Below, one piece after another: positions 21,856 to 34,126 of a stretch of 64,000 bases of DNA (position 1 is its first letter; each line of letters begins with the position of its first letter). Position numbers and translations under genes: made by a program. The notes under the pieces are model-generated. The model was not told the DNA's origin, did not search any database, and worked only from the letters and a program-made list of their open reading frames with translations. The stretch spans positions 372,001 through 436,000 of the forward strand of contig CANPUZ010000057.1 in the NCBI GenBank assembly GCA_947579665.1, written 5' to 3'. Source of the DNA: Sympetrum striolatum. Its lineage: Eukaryota; Arthropoda; Insecta; Odonata; Libellulidae.

Positions 21856-23026
21856 TCTATTATATATAGATGCTTCTCCGGATTCATTCATATATATAGG
21901 GATATAGGTATATAGATAGGATACTAATTCACAGGCTAAACCACAAGCGTCATTGACTTGAAATTTTTATGACGTATTGGCCATATCGTGTAACTGCCAG
22001 AAAAATTGCAATTTTGAATCTCAGTGTCATGGGTTCGATTCCGGAGGGTCACAAAGTCCCAATTTTTCCCGTTTAAATGCATTGCTTTGATTGTTGGGAA
22101 TTTAAAAAACATACTTCCCGGATAGGTAGAAAATCAAAACTCAAGGAGCTTATATTTGTCGTCATGATCTATCGAAAACATAAATGATTTTTACAGAAAA
22201 CATCCTGGGTTCGATGCTAGGACAATGCGAATATCTGCCCTTTAAAATACATGGGAGTAGTTTTTCATTATTTTTTTGATGCACTTATCGAAATGATAGG
22301 AAGTTCGTGCTTAGCTAGAAGATGTATGGTAAGAATTAGTTTTAGAAATAAAAATTTCATAAGACCCTTTTTTTCCTGGGTTGGATGCCAGAGCACAATA
22401 ATGTTTCTCTCATAAGGAATATAAGGGAGAAGCAGGACGTAGTTTGAGGCAGTTGCAGCGAATATTTCTGCTTAAATTTTCACATATAGTTAGAGATGGT
22501 GATCTTCTATTGTGTTGCATAAAAAGTATTACCAGAAATACCCAGGTTCAAAGCCAGGCGGTAAATATATCCCTCATTTAAAATACATTGAGTTAGTTTT
22601 CATTATTTATTTTGATGTACTTATCGAAATAATAGGAAGTTCTTGCTTTGCTAGAAGATGTATATTAAGACTATGCTTAAGAAAAAAAATTAGATATGAC
22701 AATTCTGTCCCTGGGTTCAATTCTAGAGCACATTAAAATTTCTCACATAAGAAATATAAGGGGAAAGTAGGACGTCGTTTGAGGCAGTTGCAGCCAATAT
22801 TTCTGCTTGAATTTTCACAGATGTTATAGATGGTGATCTTCTGTTGTGCTGCATAGTAAGTTTACCAGGAAGACCCGGGTTCGATGCAAGACGATTAAAT
22901 TGCAGCGAATTTTAAGAATATTTTCAATCCTTTTTTTTCTTTTCTTTTGAGGACCATCCCGATATGATGCCGATATGAAATTAGTATTGTTTATCTGCTT
23001 GCAGTATGCAAGCTACATTTTACTCA
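21856..23026 (+). mobile_element. Helitron-like repeat, full 6-module copy
   Basis: Starts TC after A21855 with the palindrome TCTATTATATATAGA. It ends with hairpin GCTTGCAGTATGCAAGC, 9 nt, then CTCA before T23027. The six motifs start at 22032, 22208, 22379, 22545, 22714 and 22878, spaced 176, 171, 166, 169 and 164 bp. It is a good reference copy for the family. Confidence 0.85.
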
Positions 23027-23033
23027 TATATAT

Positions 23034-23662
23034 ACACACACACACACAAAATATACAGTAGAATACAGAAGAAGAACATTATAATGAGTACAGCATGTAG
23101 TGAGAGTTGAGTTTTTGAGATCTAGTGAAATTTTGGCCATTGTCTGTCTCTCAGCAAAAAGAATAGGGAGTTATGTTTATTAAGACAAGTGGTTATTTCT
23201 GAAGTATCGCTATAATGAGTGCCACGTTTCTGTATTTGCCTAGCAAGAGATATATCTCAGAATCGTCAATTGAAGTGAGAGATCTAGTCCGACAAGCAAA
23301 CAGTAATCTGAGTCATGTTATCACTTCAAAGAGTAAAAAAAAATTAAATGCTATTATGATAGTCACATAATTCATGCATTTGTTTGCCACAACTTGTGCA
23401 ACATTTCCTTGGCAAGGATGCCTCTGGGAGCTTTGATTAGAGACTTCTCACAAGTTCCATTCTCCACTTTGTCCCTCAGTGCATCCTATGCATTCTTCTC
23501 GTTTCTTTTTGCCAACGCTCCCTCTAGCCTGCAAGGGAATTTTTAATTGAGTTCTCATCTAACTAGCATCCACCGGTGGGATTTATTTTAATACAAAACC
23601 TGGCAACAAATTGTCTGATCCAGGATGGGTGGGAATATAGGAGATGAATGCAGTGCTAATAT
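23034..23662. other. Spacer with short CA microsatellite
   Basis: A (CA)n run follows the repeat end. No gene is recognised in the remaining sequence. Confidence 0.4.
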
Positions 23663-24257
23663 TGTGACGGTTTTTTCTTTATTTGACAAAAAAAAACCAA
23701 AGTTCTACACACCAAAAATCTACTACACAGGCAGTGACGGTGCTTCACGTTGCTTGCTGACCATGGGGTCTTCCCGAGGAAGAGGATGAGCCAGCGGGGA
23801 ACCTGAGGCCACAGAAGACATCGCTGAAAAAGGGGAAGACCGCATGGTCACCAAACGTCTTCCCCTTTTTCAGCGATGTTTTCTGAGGCCTCAGGTTCCC
23901 CGCTGGCTCGTCCTCTTCCTCTGCGCTCCGCTAGTCCTTTTTCTCCTTGTGCTTTCCTCTGATCACCAAGTGGTCATCCAACTTCTTCACGGTTATCTCC
24001 TTTGGGGTGAGGTGCTGCGCATCCATAATGACATGGAATCCCCCACGACGTGGAATCCCCCCCAGCAACGTGGAAAATTCCTTTTTTCTTTTGGTCACTT
24101 CGCTTATATTTGAGTCCTATGTGACCAGAGTGCCACCACACTCCACTTCATCAAAAAAAACAAATGCATAACACAGTACAAAAAATCATACAATACAGGT
24201 AATAGAAAAAATAAAACAATCCAAAAATAATAATAGCCTTCATGCTATTTCGTCACA
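23663..24257. mobile_element. TGTGACG...CGTCACA element with internal foldback
   Basis: The ends TGTGACGG and CGTCACA are short inverted repeats in TG...CA form, as in a solo LTR or a foldback element. No target duplication of 4-6 bp is evident. The interior has no open reading frame of note. It contains a large near-perfect hairpin and paired CGTGGAATCCCCC motifs. Confidence 0.4.
23776..23921. repeat. 65-bp-arm foldback hairpin
   Basis: Arm 23776-23840 is the inverse of 23857-23921 at 62 of 65 positions, with a 16-nt loop. The arms are GC-rich (AGCCAGCGGGGAACCTGAGG) in an AT-rich setting. If transcribed, it would form a long, almost perfect duplex. Confidence 0.85.
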
Positions 24258-24743
24258 TTGTGGATTATGAAAAATATCTTTAAGAAGCCAGTTGGTATGA
24301 ATTAGTTTACATAATGATATACCATTACTTTTGGATGATTATTGAGCAATATTTTTCCGCATTTTACATTAGAGAATGCAATTTGGTTATGGTTTATGAA
24401 TCAATGAAATAATATTTTTGACATGAATGAATGTAATTTTTATGCATTCAGTATTTGCGTAAGGATTAAAAACCCTACAGCTCCATTCTGCTCTACTCCC
24501 TGCACTAGGGCAGACATTTAGCATCAGAAACTAGATATAACCAGTACACTTTATATCGAGTTTATAATAATACAATCATAATATTTGACAATCCTATTTA
24601 TTTACATATATATATATTATTATCATCCTATGATCATATGTCTACAGCTTCCTCCTCCTATCTACCTTACCCCAAATTATTTTTATGTAACAGAGAAATT
24701 AAGATAAAGGAAATAAAATTAATTATTTTTTTCTTTATTTCAG
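24258..24743. other. AT-rich sequence upstream of the receptor exon
   Basis: No other exon of the gustatory receptor could be identified here. It is probably intron. Confidence 0.4.
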
Positions 24744-24833
24744 CTGCACTTGTTCTCACTTCAAATCCTGAATACAAAGGTTAAATTTACAGCATGTGGA
24801 TTCTTCACAGTAGATTTAAAGCTCCTAACGTCG
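24744..24833 (+). CDS. Gustatory receptor, penultimate exon
   Basis: A strong acceptor (CTTTATTTCAG) and donor (TCG|GTATGT) bound a 90-bp phase-0 exon reading LHLFSLQILNTKVKFTACGF then FTVDLKLLTS. This matches the C-terminal signature of insect gustatory receptors, seven-transmembrane ligand-gated channels of taste neurons: FSLQLLxxKVxFTACGFFxLDxxLLxS. It comes just before the conserved intron that precedes the final TYLVILIQF exon. FTACGFF resembles the sugar/fructose-receptor type, but one exon cannot settle the subfamily. I could not find the last exon downstream or earlier exons upstream, so they may lie across large introns, or the copy may be incomplete. Confidence 0.7.
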
Positions 24834-26104
24834 GTATGTAGTTATGAAAGCCAAAGAGTTTCTAATACTTCAATTTTCACTCTTCAAAATATAGTGGAAT
24901 CCTGATCCTACATTCTTGTTTATAATATTTTTGTGCCTCTTAAGGTTGATATTTTGAGGTCCCAACAGCAACTGAATGTTTTGTTTATTGCATCTTAGGG
25001 TTTTCGGCATCTAGAGATCATTTTCCTTGGTGCGGTAAAAATTAGAGCAATATTGCATTGTATTCTTTAAACTTTTGTCTCATTTAAATGACCCAACCTA
25101 TTCAGTAACTTATGACTGTGCTATCTTTCAAGATAATCCTAAATTTAATCTGTTATCTGTATTTATTTTTCTCCTTTGTATTATTCACTCTGCCTTAGAA
25201 TTTTCCATCCCAGTTTGAAAGTTCAATCAGTACATAGCTTTTCATGGGTAATAAGTTTTCAAATTAGTGATTGACGTCTTCATTTCAATGCCACTTCAAA
25301 TTAGTAATTGATGCCTTCTTTGAATAAACAGTGTAGCCAGGGCATCAAAGTGACTAATCTTTGTGATATTAGGTCATTCATCAATAACATATGTAATTCC
25401 AAGTATGCTACATGTTTGCAAATAATAGTGCTGTTAATTTCATTATGAATCATGTTCTCAGAGTGACTATCTGTTAAAGCAAAATTGGTTAAAAGTTTCT
25501 TTAACATTCATTACAAATATATTTTTGATCCCTTACAATTGGTGGCCAAATCTCCTAACCCTCAAATTTTTATGTTTGAATGGTTATAAAATGACAATAG
25601 GAATTAATTTGGAATAAATGTAATTCTCAGATTTTCTTCATTTAAATGAAACATTTAGTCATATCATACTAGTCATAGAAACAAAAAAAAATTAATGCAT
25701 TTGTTAAAAACTAAAGCTGAGGGCATTCAAAGTTTATGATAAATTTATATAATCCAAAAACATTTTACCTAATCTTCTCATCTGCCCTTTCCATATTATC
25801 CCAGTAAGGGTGGATTAAGATTGGCTAATTTTCTGATATCTTTACTTCTACAGTTTTTTTGTAACCTCACAAATTAAATTTTTTAAATGCTGTATGTGAG
25901 GTATTGATAAATAAAAAAATAATTTAAAGCATATATCTGTGATAATTAAATGCTAAAATTCATGGTGTTTAAATTCAGGAATACCTTGAAATTTATTGTG
26001 AGAGAAACTGATTTTCTATGTATTGACATTTCTAAATCATCATAGAAACGTGGAAATTCACTGCTTTCAATCCAATTTTCAATGTTTCTATGGTGATGTT
26101 GTTT
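24834..26104. other. AT-rich sequence downstream of the receptor exon
   Basis: Probably intron or intergenic. I looked for a TYLVILIQF-type last exon and did not see one. Confidence 0.4.
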
Positions 26105-26680
26105 TGATTAATAGTTTTTTGATGCACTTATAAAATGTCAGGAAGTTCTTGCTTAGCTAGAAGATGTATAATGAGAATCAGTTTTTTTTTTTTTATTTAG
26201 ATAAAGCCATACTGTTCCTGGTTTCGATGCCAGAGCACAATAAAATTTCTCACGTAAGGAATATAAGGGAAAAGTAGGACGTCGTTTGAGGCAGTTGCAG
26301 CCAATATTTCTGCTTGAATTTTCACCCATAGTAGAGATGGTGATCTTCTATTGTGCTGCATAGGAAGTATCACCAGGAAGACCCAGGTTCGATGCCGGGT
26401 GATAAATATATCTCCCAAATAAAACACTTGGGTTAGTTTTTCATTATTTATGATGCACTTATATGAATGCTTTTTTATACTTATAAAATGTCAGGAAGTT
26501 CTTTCTTTGCTAGAGGAAGACTTCACCAGGAACACCCGAGTTTGACGCTGGACAGTTAAAATGGGTTGAATTTTAAGAATATTATCAATCCATTTCAATT
26601 TTTATCTTTTGAGCACCCTCTCGATATGATGCCGACTTGAAATATCTGTTATCAATATACTGCAAGCAACATTTTGCTCG
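26105..26680 (+). mobile_element. Helitron-like repeat, 5'-truncated
   Basis: Contains motifs near 26221, 26385 and 26549 and an intact right end (CTCG before T26681). The left part is missing. Confidence 0.75.
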
Positions 26681-26694
26681 TATATATATTTATA

Positions 26695-26942
26695 CAAGTA
26701 AAATGTATTTTGCATACTGCAAGCATATTGATAACTCATATCATAACATATTGATAACATCATATCGAGAGGGTCCTAAAAAGAAAAAAATGGATTGAAA
26801 TTATTCTTAAAATTCAATGCAATTTAACCGTCCAACATTGAACCCGGGTCTTTTGGATGATACCTAGTATGCAACACAATAGAAGATCACCGTCTCTAAC
26901 TATGTGTGAAAATTCAAGCAGAGATATTAGCTGAAATTGCCT
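26695..26942 (-). mobile_element. Helitron-like repeat, truncated, tail-to-tail
   Basis: A minus-strand copy with its right end at 26695 (CTTG, a variant of CTCG), 14 bp from the end of the previous copy. It has one motif at about 26846. It breaks off near 26942. Confidence 0.7.
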
Positions 26943-29484
26943 CCTTTGCCAAGGTGAAGACCTACATTTTATGATCACTGAAGTCAGTGAAGTTGTTCCA
27001 TTAGGTATTTCATTAAATTAAATTATCTGTTGCTGAGAATTCTCATGATACCATGAGAATCAGTTTGGTCAATATTTGAGACTCTTGCTAGCTACAAGGA
27101 AGCTCAAGGAAGTTCAAGTGGTTCAGGGGAATTCATTTAGTGTAGGTGTTTTCTCTGGTGTGAAATTATCCATCAAATGAAGGAATTAACTTAGAGATAA
27201 CAGATATAAAAATATATGTTGAATCTAAATTATGTATTGCAGAACTTATATTAAGTATGAATAACTTATCACATTTGTTCAGATGTCATAGGAAAGGTAA
27301 AAAATAAGGCACCTCCCACCCATACTTTTTTATTTTACATAAAGTCAAGATTGTTACATTTTAAGTACAGGAAACCTCCGACTAATGCAAATAGTATGAT
27401 TAGGACAACAGTTCCTGAGTGATTAGGAGGTCCCTCAATTGCATGTCTGTTCTTTCCCCAATCCACTCTGCATTTGCTTTAGCAGCAAACCATACTTTCT
27501 CATTGTGTCACTGTGTTTAGGCTCTCCTTTTGCTGGAAAATGCATGAAAACTGGAGCAGTGTTGATTCGAAGGGTTTGGAAAATATCAGATCCTTTGTCA
27601 AAATCCACAAGGGCAAAGAATAATTTATTAGAATGAAGTTGAGAATAGCAACAATTAAAAATTCATGACATGCAGTCACACTATTTATTTTATTAACATC
27701 CATTGAAGAGTATTTAACATACATTTAATAGGGGCAAATCAACCATATCATGAAATATTCTCATGGCCCTATTTTGCAATTCCTATAGATTTTGTAAGCT
27801 TTCATCATAGGCACCACATTAAATGGATGAACAATATTCAAAGTTAGGCAAAATAAATATAGTTTATCAAAATATTATTCCATGAACTTCAATGTTTAGC
27901 ATGTTAATGCGCTGCGTTAATTTTGGCCTGGTGTGTACTTTGCTATGTCCGTGTACCTGCTATGAATGAATATCTTTACTTTACTAGTCATCCGTATTTT
28001 CAGTTAAATCAAAAATTCCCATACATACAGTAACAAAAAATTTAGTCTAGAGTGAAATTACTCAGTTTTTATCAATCATCCCTTTGCAGTTTTGACATAA
28101 CCTAACATAAAAATTAGCATTTACAGTAATATTACTGAAGAAAACCATCACCTTCATGTATATACCTAGGATAAGTTAGTTAATAAACGTCTACTTCCAA
28201 ATTATGTATGGGGCCACAATCGTCCTTAAAATCAGGGGGTGCTTCAAGTTTTAGTATATATTTCCATCTGTAATCCTTCACCTCTTGCAAGACCACTCAC
28301 AGATGGTGTGATTTCTTTATCAGTATCACTCTCACTTGAAAAGGCTGCACTAGTGATGGGCAATATGTGAACAGGTCAGTTCAAATGAGGGACTCGGCAA
28401 ACAGAGCTGTGAGGGTCTTGGATTTGGTGTGTCCTTCTCCTCTCTAGGCACGCAACACTCATTTTCTGCTCTCTCTACGCACACGACTATTTCTATGTGA
28501 CAATTCTTCTGCTCTCCCTCCTTCTCCTTTATGTACGTTTATTCATACTTTTTAAATTGTTCTTAACAAGAAAAAATATGTAAGAGAGATACCTATTAAA
28601 AGTGGTGGGATTATTCTAAAAATTTGCAAAAGCTGGAAGAGTACACATAATACAGCTTATTTGTATTGCCCTTTTAGCACCAAGATATAGGGTTCGAGTC
28701 CATCCTGAATGGGTTTTTCTCCACTTATGACAACGATGCTATCTTGGTGTGCAAAAGTAAAATGAAAGAGTTGACCTAATAATTCTACATTAATTGTTTA
28801 TAAAGACTCCTTTGTCCACTCACCTAAAGAAAAGGAGGAAGGTATTCTATCAGTAGAAAAGACACCAGTGCCTGTATATAAATTCACACTGCCACAGATG
28901 TCGAGAGATTCAAAAGCCTACAGGCACTATTAGGATTAAGAATTGGAATCATTTCAGAAGCAAGCAGCACCCACACATGAATTGTAAGGGGTATGGACAC
29001 ACAAAAAATTTCTGCAACCTAAAATTTTTAACATAAAGGAATATAAGAGAACCATCTCCAATTACCCTACAAAGTAAGGATGGAGGTTTTAATTAAAAGA
29101 AATCCGGCGTTCCGAAAAGGAATATCGTCGAGAGAGAGAAAGAGTTTACTGAGTCTTTGCTAAGTTCCATTGGAACTGAGTTAGAACTGAACTTTCATTC
29201 GAACGGAGGCAAAAAGAAAACAGCAATGGCGATGAAGAAGAAGTGGCAAAGAAGAACATTTTGGATTTGAACCGAGGTACTTCACGGCAGGGACCTCAAA
29301 TTGCCTATCTAATAGTAAGCCCTATCCCTCTCTATGAATATTCCCTCCTTCGGAAACGAGGTGGTCATTTGTCAACTCCCTATTCTAATACGTGCATTCT
29401 CATATTAGGATTCCAATACTTAGTTTTATTTTTTTTTAATTCCAAGTGCAATAAAGACACTAAAATGTACAACTCCCATCGATA
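26943..29484. other. AT-rich stretch without supported genes
   Basis: No convincing gene. On the minus strand around 28350-28250 a frame reads SAAFSSESDTDKEITPSVSG, which is protein-like but unrecognised. A B-box-like GGGTTCGAGTCC lies at 28690 without an A box. Confidence 0.35.
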
Positions 29485-29486
29485 AA

Positions 29487-30257
29487 GGGACCAGATTTCT
29501 GATCTGCTCAACCGGGACAAACCGTCACTTCTCCTGAAGCATAGGCAATTTTACATGCGTGTATGTGTGTATGTATATATATGTATCGATGTATACAAGG
29601 CGAAATTGGGACAAAAAATGTAGATGTTAAGCAAAAAAGGCTTTTTAAGCCGATTTCAAAAACATAACCACAAAAAATGTTTAAGCGTGAATTAAGAACA
29701 ATAAAAAAGTACAAGAAAATGACCGACAATTTTGTTGCAAAACTCAACAAGGAGTGACCAGGAGGACATTTAGGAATGAACCGATCATTAAATTACCTTG
29801 ATCCAGAACTACACTTATGTTATAGATGGAAATTTGAATTGAATAAATTTTTCTGCTCAGCGAAAACGAACTAAAGTGTAGGTTGGCTTACAAATTGTTC
29901 GGTTCATGATTAAAAGATAACTTTTGCTGAAAATTATTAAATGTATTACTTTTATTTTTAAAATAGTTTAAAATGGTATATATTGACTTTAACTAAATAA
30001 TTTTATCCTTTTTTGTTTTTGCAGTTACTGTATTAAACATAATTGCGGATTTTTCATGTAAGATGCTGTTTCAACCACTATTTTTACAAGCGTTTAAAAA
30101 AAGACCAAAATTTAAAAGACAAACTGATTATTTTGATAGCATAAATCCAAAGACCGGTACAAAGCAGTATTTTTGTTTAGTCTCCCGGGACACCGGGACA
30201 AACGCCCCAAAACAGGTACTGTCCCGGCCAAACCGGCACCTATGGTCACCTTACCCA
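29487..30257. mobile_element. DNA-transposon remnant with GGTGACCA-type ends
   Basis: The left end (GGGACCAGATTTCTGATC then CAACCGGGACA) and the inverted right end (GGTGACCATAGGTGCCGG then GGCCGGGACA) share the order GG(T)GACCA, about 15 nt, CCGGGACA. They are imperfect inverted repeats. No clear target duplication and no transposase were found. Confidence 0.45.
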
Positions 30258-30648
30258 CCGAGCAACGGACGATATTCTCACGTTAGTCGACATCAGTGTC
30301 TGCAACATCTCCCACTCGTGTTTGCTGATGAGCGATCTTGATCGAGATGCAATTTCGAAATTCGCATTGACTGAATTTCCTTTTCAGCGATTAAAACTCC
30401 ACTGGATGCTAAATATATCTGACTGAATCGTGTAATTAGTGTTCGTGCCATCAAGAAGTACGCGTGAACGAGGTCTTACTGCATATCCGCCCGATATCTA
30501 AGCCTTAAAGTACGAATTGAGCCGCACTAAAAGTGTACGACCAGCGGGCACCACACATTATTACGTCATAAAAGGCTTCGAAGTGAGAGAGGAGAAATAT
30601 GTATTGCGCTCGGGTGCCGACACCGGGGCGCGGCTCTGGGATTGACGA
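30258..30648. other. Start of CpG-richer segment
   Basis: CpG dinucleotides become noticeably frequent from here to about 33.9 kb compared with the rest of the window. No gene is recognised in this part. Confidence 0.4.
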
Positions 30649-31153
30649 ATCCAGGTAAATATGCCACTGGTAAAAATTCCACTGGTAAAAATGCCACTGG
30701 TAAAAATGCCACTGGTAAAAATGCCACGGGTAAAAATGCCACCCAACTCAACCCATCGGCTTTTATCGGGTAAAATTATCTTTAAGTGTAGAGAATGTGA
30801 CAATAATTATATACGATTTAATTAAAGGAACCCCGCCCACCCCACTCAACCCATCCGCTTTTAGCCAAAGTTATCTTTAAGTGTCAATTGGAAAACAATG
30901 CCGCTATGCGATCTAATAATTATGGCATGTTCTATTGTCAATATAGCCTTAAACGTCGTCAAATGGTGTATTATAGCGTAAAGATGATTATTGCATTCTA
31001 TACAGGAGTAACTACAACAATATGAGCCGTTGTCAAAATGGTCTTTATAACATTTTCAAAATGGTTATGTCCCCCCATGAAAATTCTGCTGTGGCATTTT
31101 TACCTATCAAAAAGTGTGACATTTTAACCGTGGCATTTTTACCGCGCACTGGA
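30649..31153. mobile_element. MITE with internal 15-bp minisatellite
   Basis: The flanks ATTGACGA (30641-30648) and ATTGACAA (31154-31161) match at 7 of 8 positions. The left end carries tandem GGTAAAAATGCCACT units. The right end carries the inverse GTGGCATTTTTACC twice, so the ends are inverted arrays of the same motif. An internal direct repeat (CTCAACCCATCNGCTTTTA, 30742 and 30842) recurs 100 bp apart. There is no coding capacity. Confidence 0.55.
30654..30742. repeat. 15-bp tandem repeat, about six units
   Basis: The unit is GGTAAAAATGCCACT, with one TTCC and one ACGG variant. Confidence 0.85.
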
Positions 31154-31161
31154 ATTGACAA

Positions 31162-33099
31162 CCACCGACTTATCAGCATTATTTCGTTCTGCAAACATTT
31201 CATGGATGCGAGTATGAAACCTAGCGTGAGATTCAGTTTGAAATAGATTTCATATCTTTCAAGTGCATCTTTCAATCTTCAGACACTGCCAGACCATTCA
31301 AACTTCAGTCAAATATCACTCTATAAGAATATCTGATCACTTGCACAAAATTTGGCATCTGCACTGCCAAATTAGGCATTTTAGATTCCATTATGAAAGG
31401 CAGGTTTTAATTCCATCATGCTTCCACGGATACTTCTTCCCCTATACTTTTCTGATAAAAAGCCGCATGAGAAATACGCATTGCTTCCGATAACGAGGCT
31501 CGTGGCCGCGCCTACGAAGGTGAAGCCACCGCACCTGGGCGTTGTCGCCCTTGGTGACTCCAAGCGGTTGAATTGGATGAGGCGGAGAGACGTGAGTGAA
31601 CACATTTTTTGGAACAAATTTCCCATTTTCTGGTATCTTCTATCAATGACCGTCGCACTTTGTATGGTGCAAGCGAAATTTATATGACTGTCCATTTTAA
31701 ATGCTATGCAACGTATTAATCAAATAACAGGAGGTTCGCAATCCCTCAACGAGTGCACTCCGGGGGTCGAATCTCTTTAAAAACACCCGCACCCAAGGAA
31801 ATACGGACATTCTTATTTCCTTTGGTGCTTGCTTCGCAACGAGTGTAGGGACATCACACTAATCCAATGTGACGATAAATGACAAAAAATCGGTTTATTT
31901 CACAATTTTCACACATCAATTACTCATGTTACTTAGTTCTGTCGCCTCCTCACTAAGTCGAATTCATTGCGCATGTCGCAACTCCAATTTCACCTTTCGC
32001 CTCGCTGCCAAAAATCCTCATTTCACAACGATTCCCTTCTCCGTTCATTCGGAGAAATGTGATTCTGATGTTCATTTCTTCGATCGTTTATGCGAAGATA
32101 AGGTCGAATTTAGAGGCGAGAATTTGCGTGATTTCACCTTCTATTAAGCCTGGCATTAAGTTCGGGTATAAAGTCTTCGGATGCACGTCATAACGTTAGG
32201 CTTAACTTATCAACAGGAAGTTTAATTGAATTTAATAATTTGCTACAGTCAAAACTTAATTTTTGCGCCGAAGAACAATTTTTGGAGTGCAATGGAATTA
32301 TCTCTGCATTGCTAAGAAAAGGGACTTTAAAATGCCATGTTAATACTATTCGAATGACCCCTTAGAGTGAACATTCCTCACGAAGAATAATGAGCTAGGG
32401 AGTGGAATAGAGGAGAACGTATTCCACTATTCATTTCTTCAAATTTTCTTATTCGCCCGTTAATGTCTCTAAATAACATTCCGTCAAAATGGCATTTACG
32501 AAGAATGAATTGCACGCCTGTGGAAGAGCAGTTTAAAAATACCCAACCGTAAACTGGTCTAAATGACCACATGCAAACAGTACGTGTTTTCAAACAGTTT
32601 ATGAATAATTAAACACTTGATATAAAATTTAATTAGGATCCCTCGTTCAGTTCCTCTCAAAAACACACAGCAAATCTTCCTTGGAATTGTCGATAAAATG
32701 TCTACGAATTTTTTGATTGGTTTTCGACTTTCTTAATGTTCTCGAAGGACTGCAGTTATTACGACGAAGGAAGGAATATAATTCATGCAGAACTTAAGTC
32801 GAATGATAATTTATCGTAATACATATACAATGTAAGGAATTACAATTGCAATTCAGCAATCGCTTTCCCCAGTGCGAATTTCGAAAATCTCCACCGAAAA
32901 AAACTAAAAGCCTATATTAATATGTAGGTACCTAAAATTGGCTACGACAATTTAATTATTTTGAACATTTCCTCGCTCGACTTTCGATATATTTATCTGA
33001 AAATGAGAAAATGCGTATAAGAGAACAAAAAAGTGAAGTAGGAGCGATCCATTCCTACGAATCCGTCCGAGCGGCAGGTCGCCCCTCTTCCCCTCCCCG
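31162..33099. other. CpG-richer stretch, no gene recognised
   Basis: The 31490-31585 segment is GC-rich and ends in a donor-like GAC|GTGAGT. The plus-strand frame LVAAPTKVKPPHLGVVALGD upstream of it is protein-like but unrecognised. The rest is noncoding as far as I can see. Confidence 0.35.
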
Positions 33100-33837
33100 A
33101 CTTCCCAGCGTTCTCCCTCACCAGTGTTCCTACATAAACCACGAGCAATCAGCGCTCATCCCATTCTTCGACTCAACGTGAGGATCGACGAGACGTCAAG
33201 CGGAGACCCCTCGACAGCGAACACCTGATCTACTCGAGACTCCTCGGCGACGACCTTCCATTGTCTCATTACTTCAGAAGAGGTTTCTTCCGCACCTCCT
33301 GACGTTGACGCGGAAGATTTACTTTCGAAACTAGACTGTTTTTCGGGAGAATGAGTTCGAGACAGTTCCACTGAGAGAAATACCCAACGCTTCGCGGAAG
33401 AACTCCAGAAAACCAAAGGACCAGTCACCGGAGGAATCATCTCATTCCTGTCAAAATCCACGCCGTTTTCCTGCAGTTAGAAATATCTGGAACATTCGAT
33501 CCATGACGGAGAGTTGAATTGCGGAGATGACCGATCGAACTCTTTTCTGAAAGTCCATGCTTTGACAGCACTGAAGATCGCCAGCCGAATTCCCTGTGTT
33601 CTAAAAACATTCTCGACAAAATCGACGACGAAAAAAGAATTCCCCTACGGATAGAGCTTCTGCTGAGCATCGGAATCTCCAGCCTCCAGTTAAGAAGAAA
33701 GTGAATGGTTTTAGTGTTGTGAGCTATGGTCATTTTAGTGCATAATAGTGAAAATAGTGAAGTGACTTCAAGTGGAGGTTCAGTACGCCGATGGAACGCT
33801 GAGCACGGCCACCGCTGGAGGATTCCCACATCTCAAG
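33100..33837 (+). other. Candidate promoter/first exon (5' end of a gene)
   Basis: A CpG-rich block ending with a consensus donor AAG|GTAAGG at 33837. Several ATG codons are present, but none of the three frames continues cleanly into the next exon from an ATG. This block may therefore be mostly 5' untranslated. The gene identity is unknown. Confidence 0.35.
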
Positions 33838-34095
33838 GTAAGGATCGCCGTCTTACAGGTCAAAGGGTGGTAGGTTTTTTAGAAAAGGGCCCGACAAAGG
33901 GCGTTAGTGAAACAGGCCTGCATTAGAGTTTGGGGGGAGTGGGAAACTTAGTGAAGTAGGGCCCACTTGATGGGCGATAGAGAAATTTGTGTTGTATTGT
34001 TTGGGGGGAGTGGGAAATTGAAGTGTCCGGTATTACACACACAAATACAGACAGGCTCGACAGCCATTAACGAATAAATTTAGTCTTCTTAAAAG

Positions 34096-34096
<1 letters not shown>

Positions 34097-34122
<26 letters not shown>
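34097..34122. repeat. CT microsatellite
   Basis: An uninterrupted (TC)n tract in the putative first intron. Confidence 0.85.

Positions 34123-34126
<4 letters not shown>

Noticed and set aside
28680..28710. tRNA suggested by GGGTTCGAGTCC
   Set aside because: No A box or stems upstream; B-box-like sequences are frequent in this genome.
29243..29300. Minus-strand tRNA or SINE with GGTTCAAATCC
   Set aside because: The B-box match is good but the rest does not fold as a tRNA and no A box could be placed with confidence.
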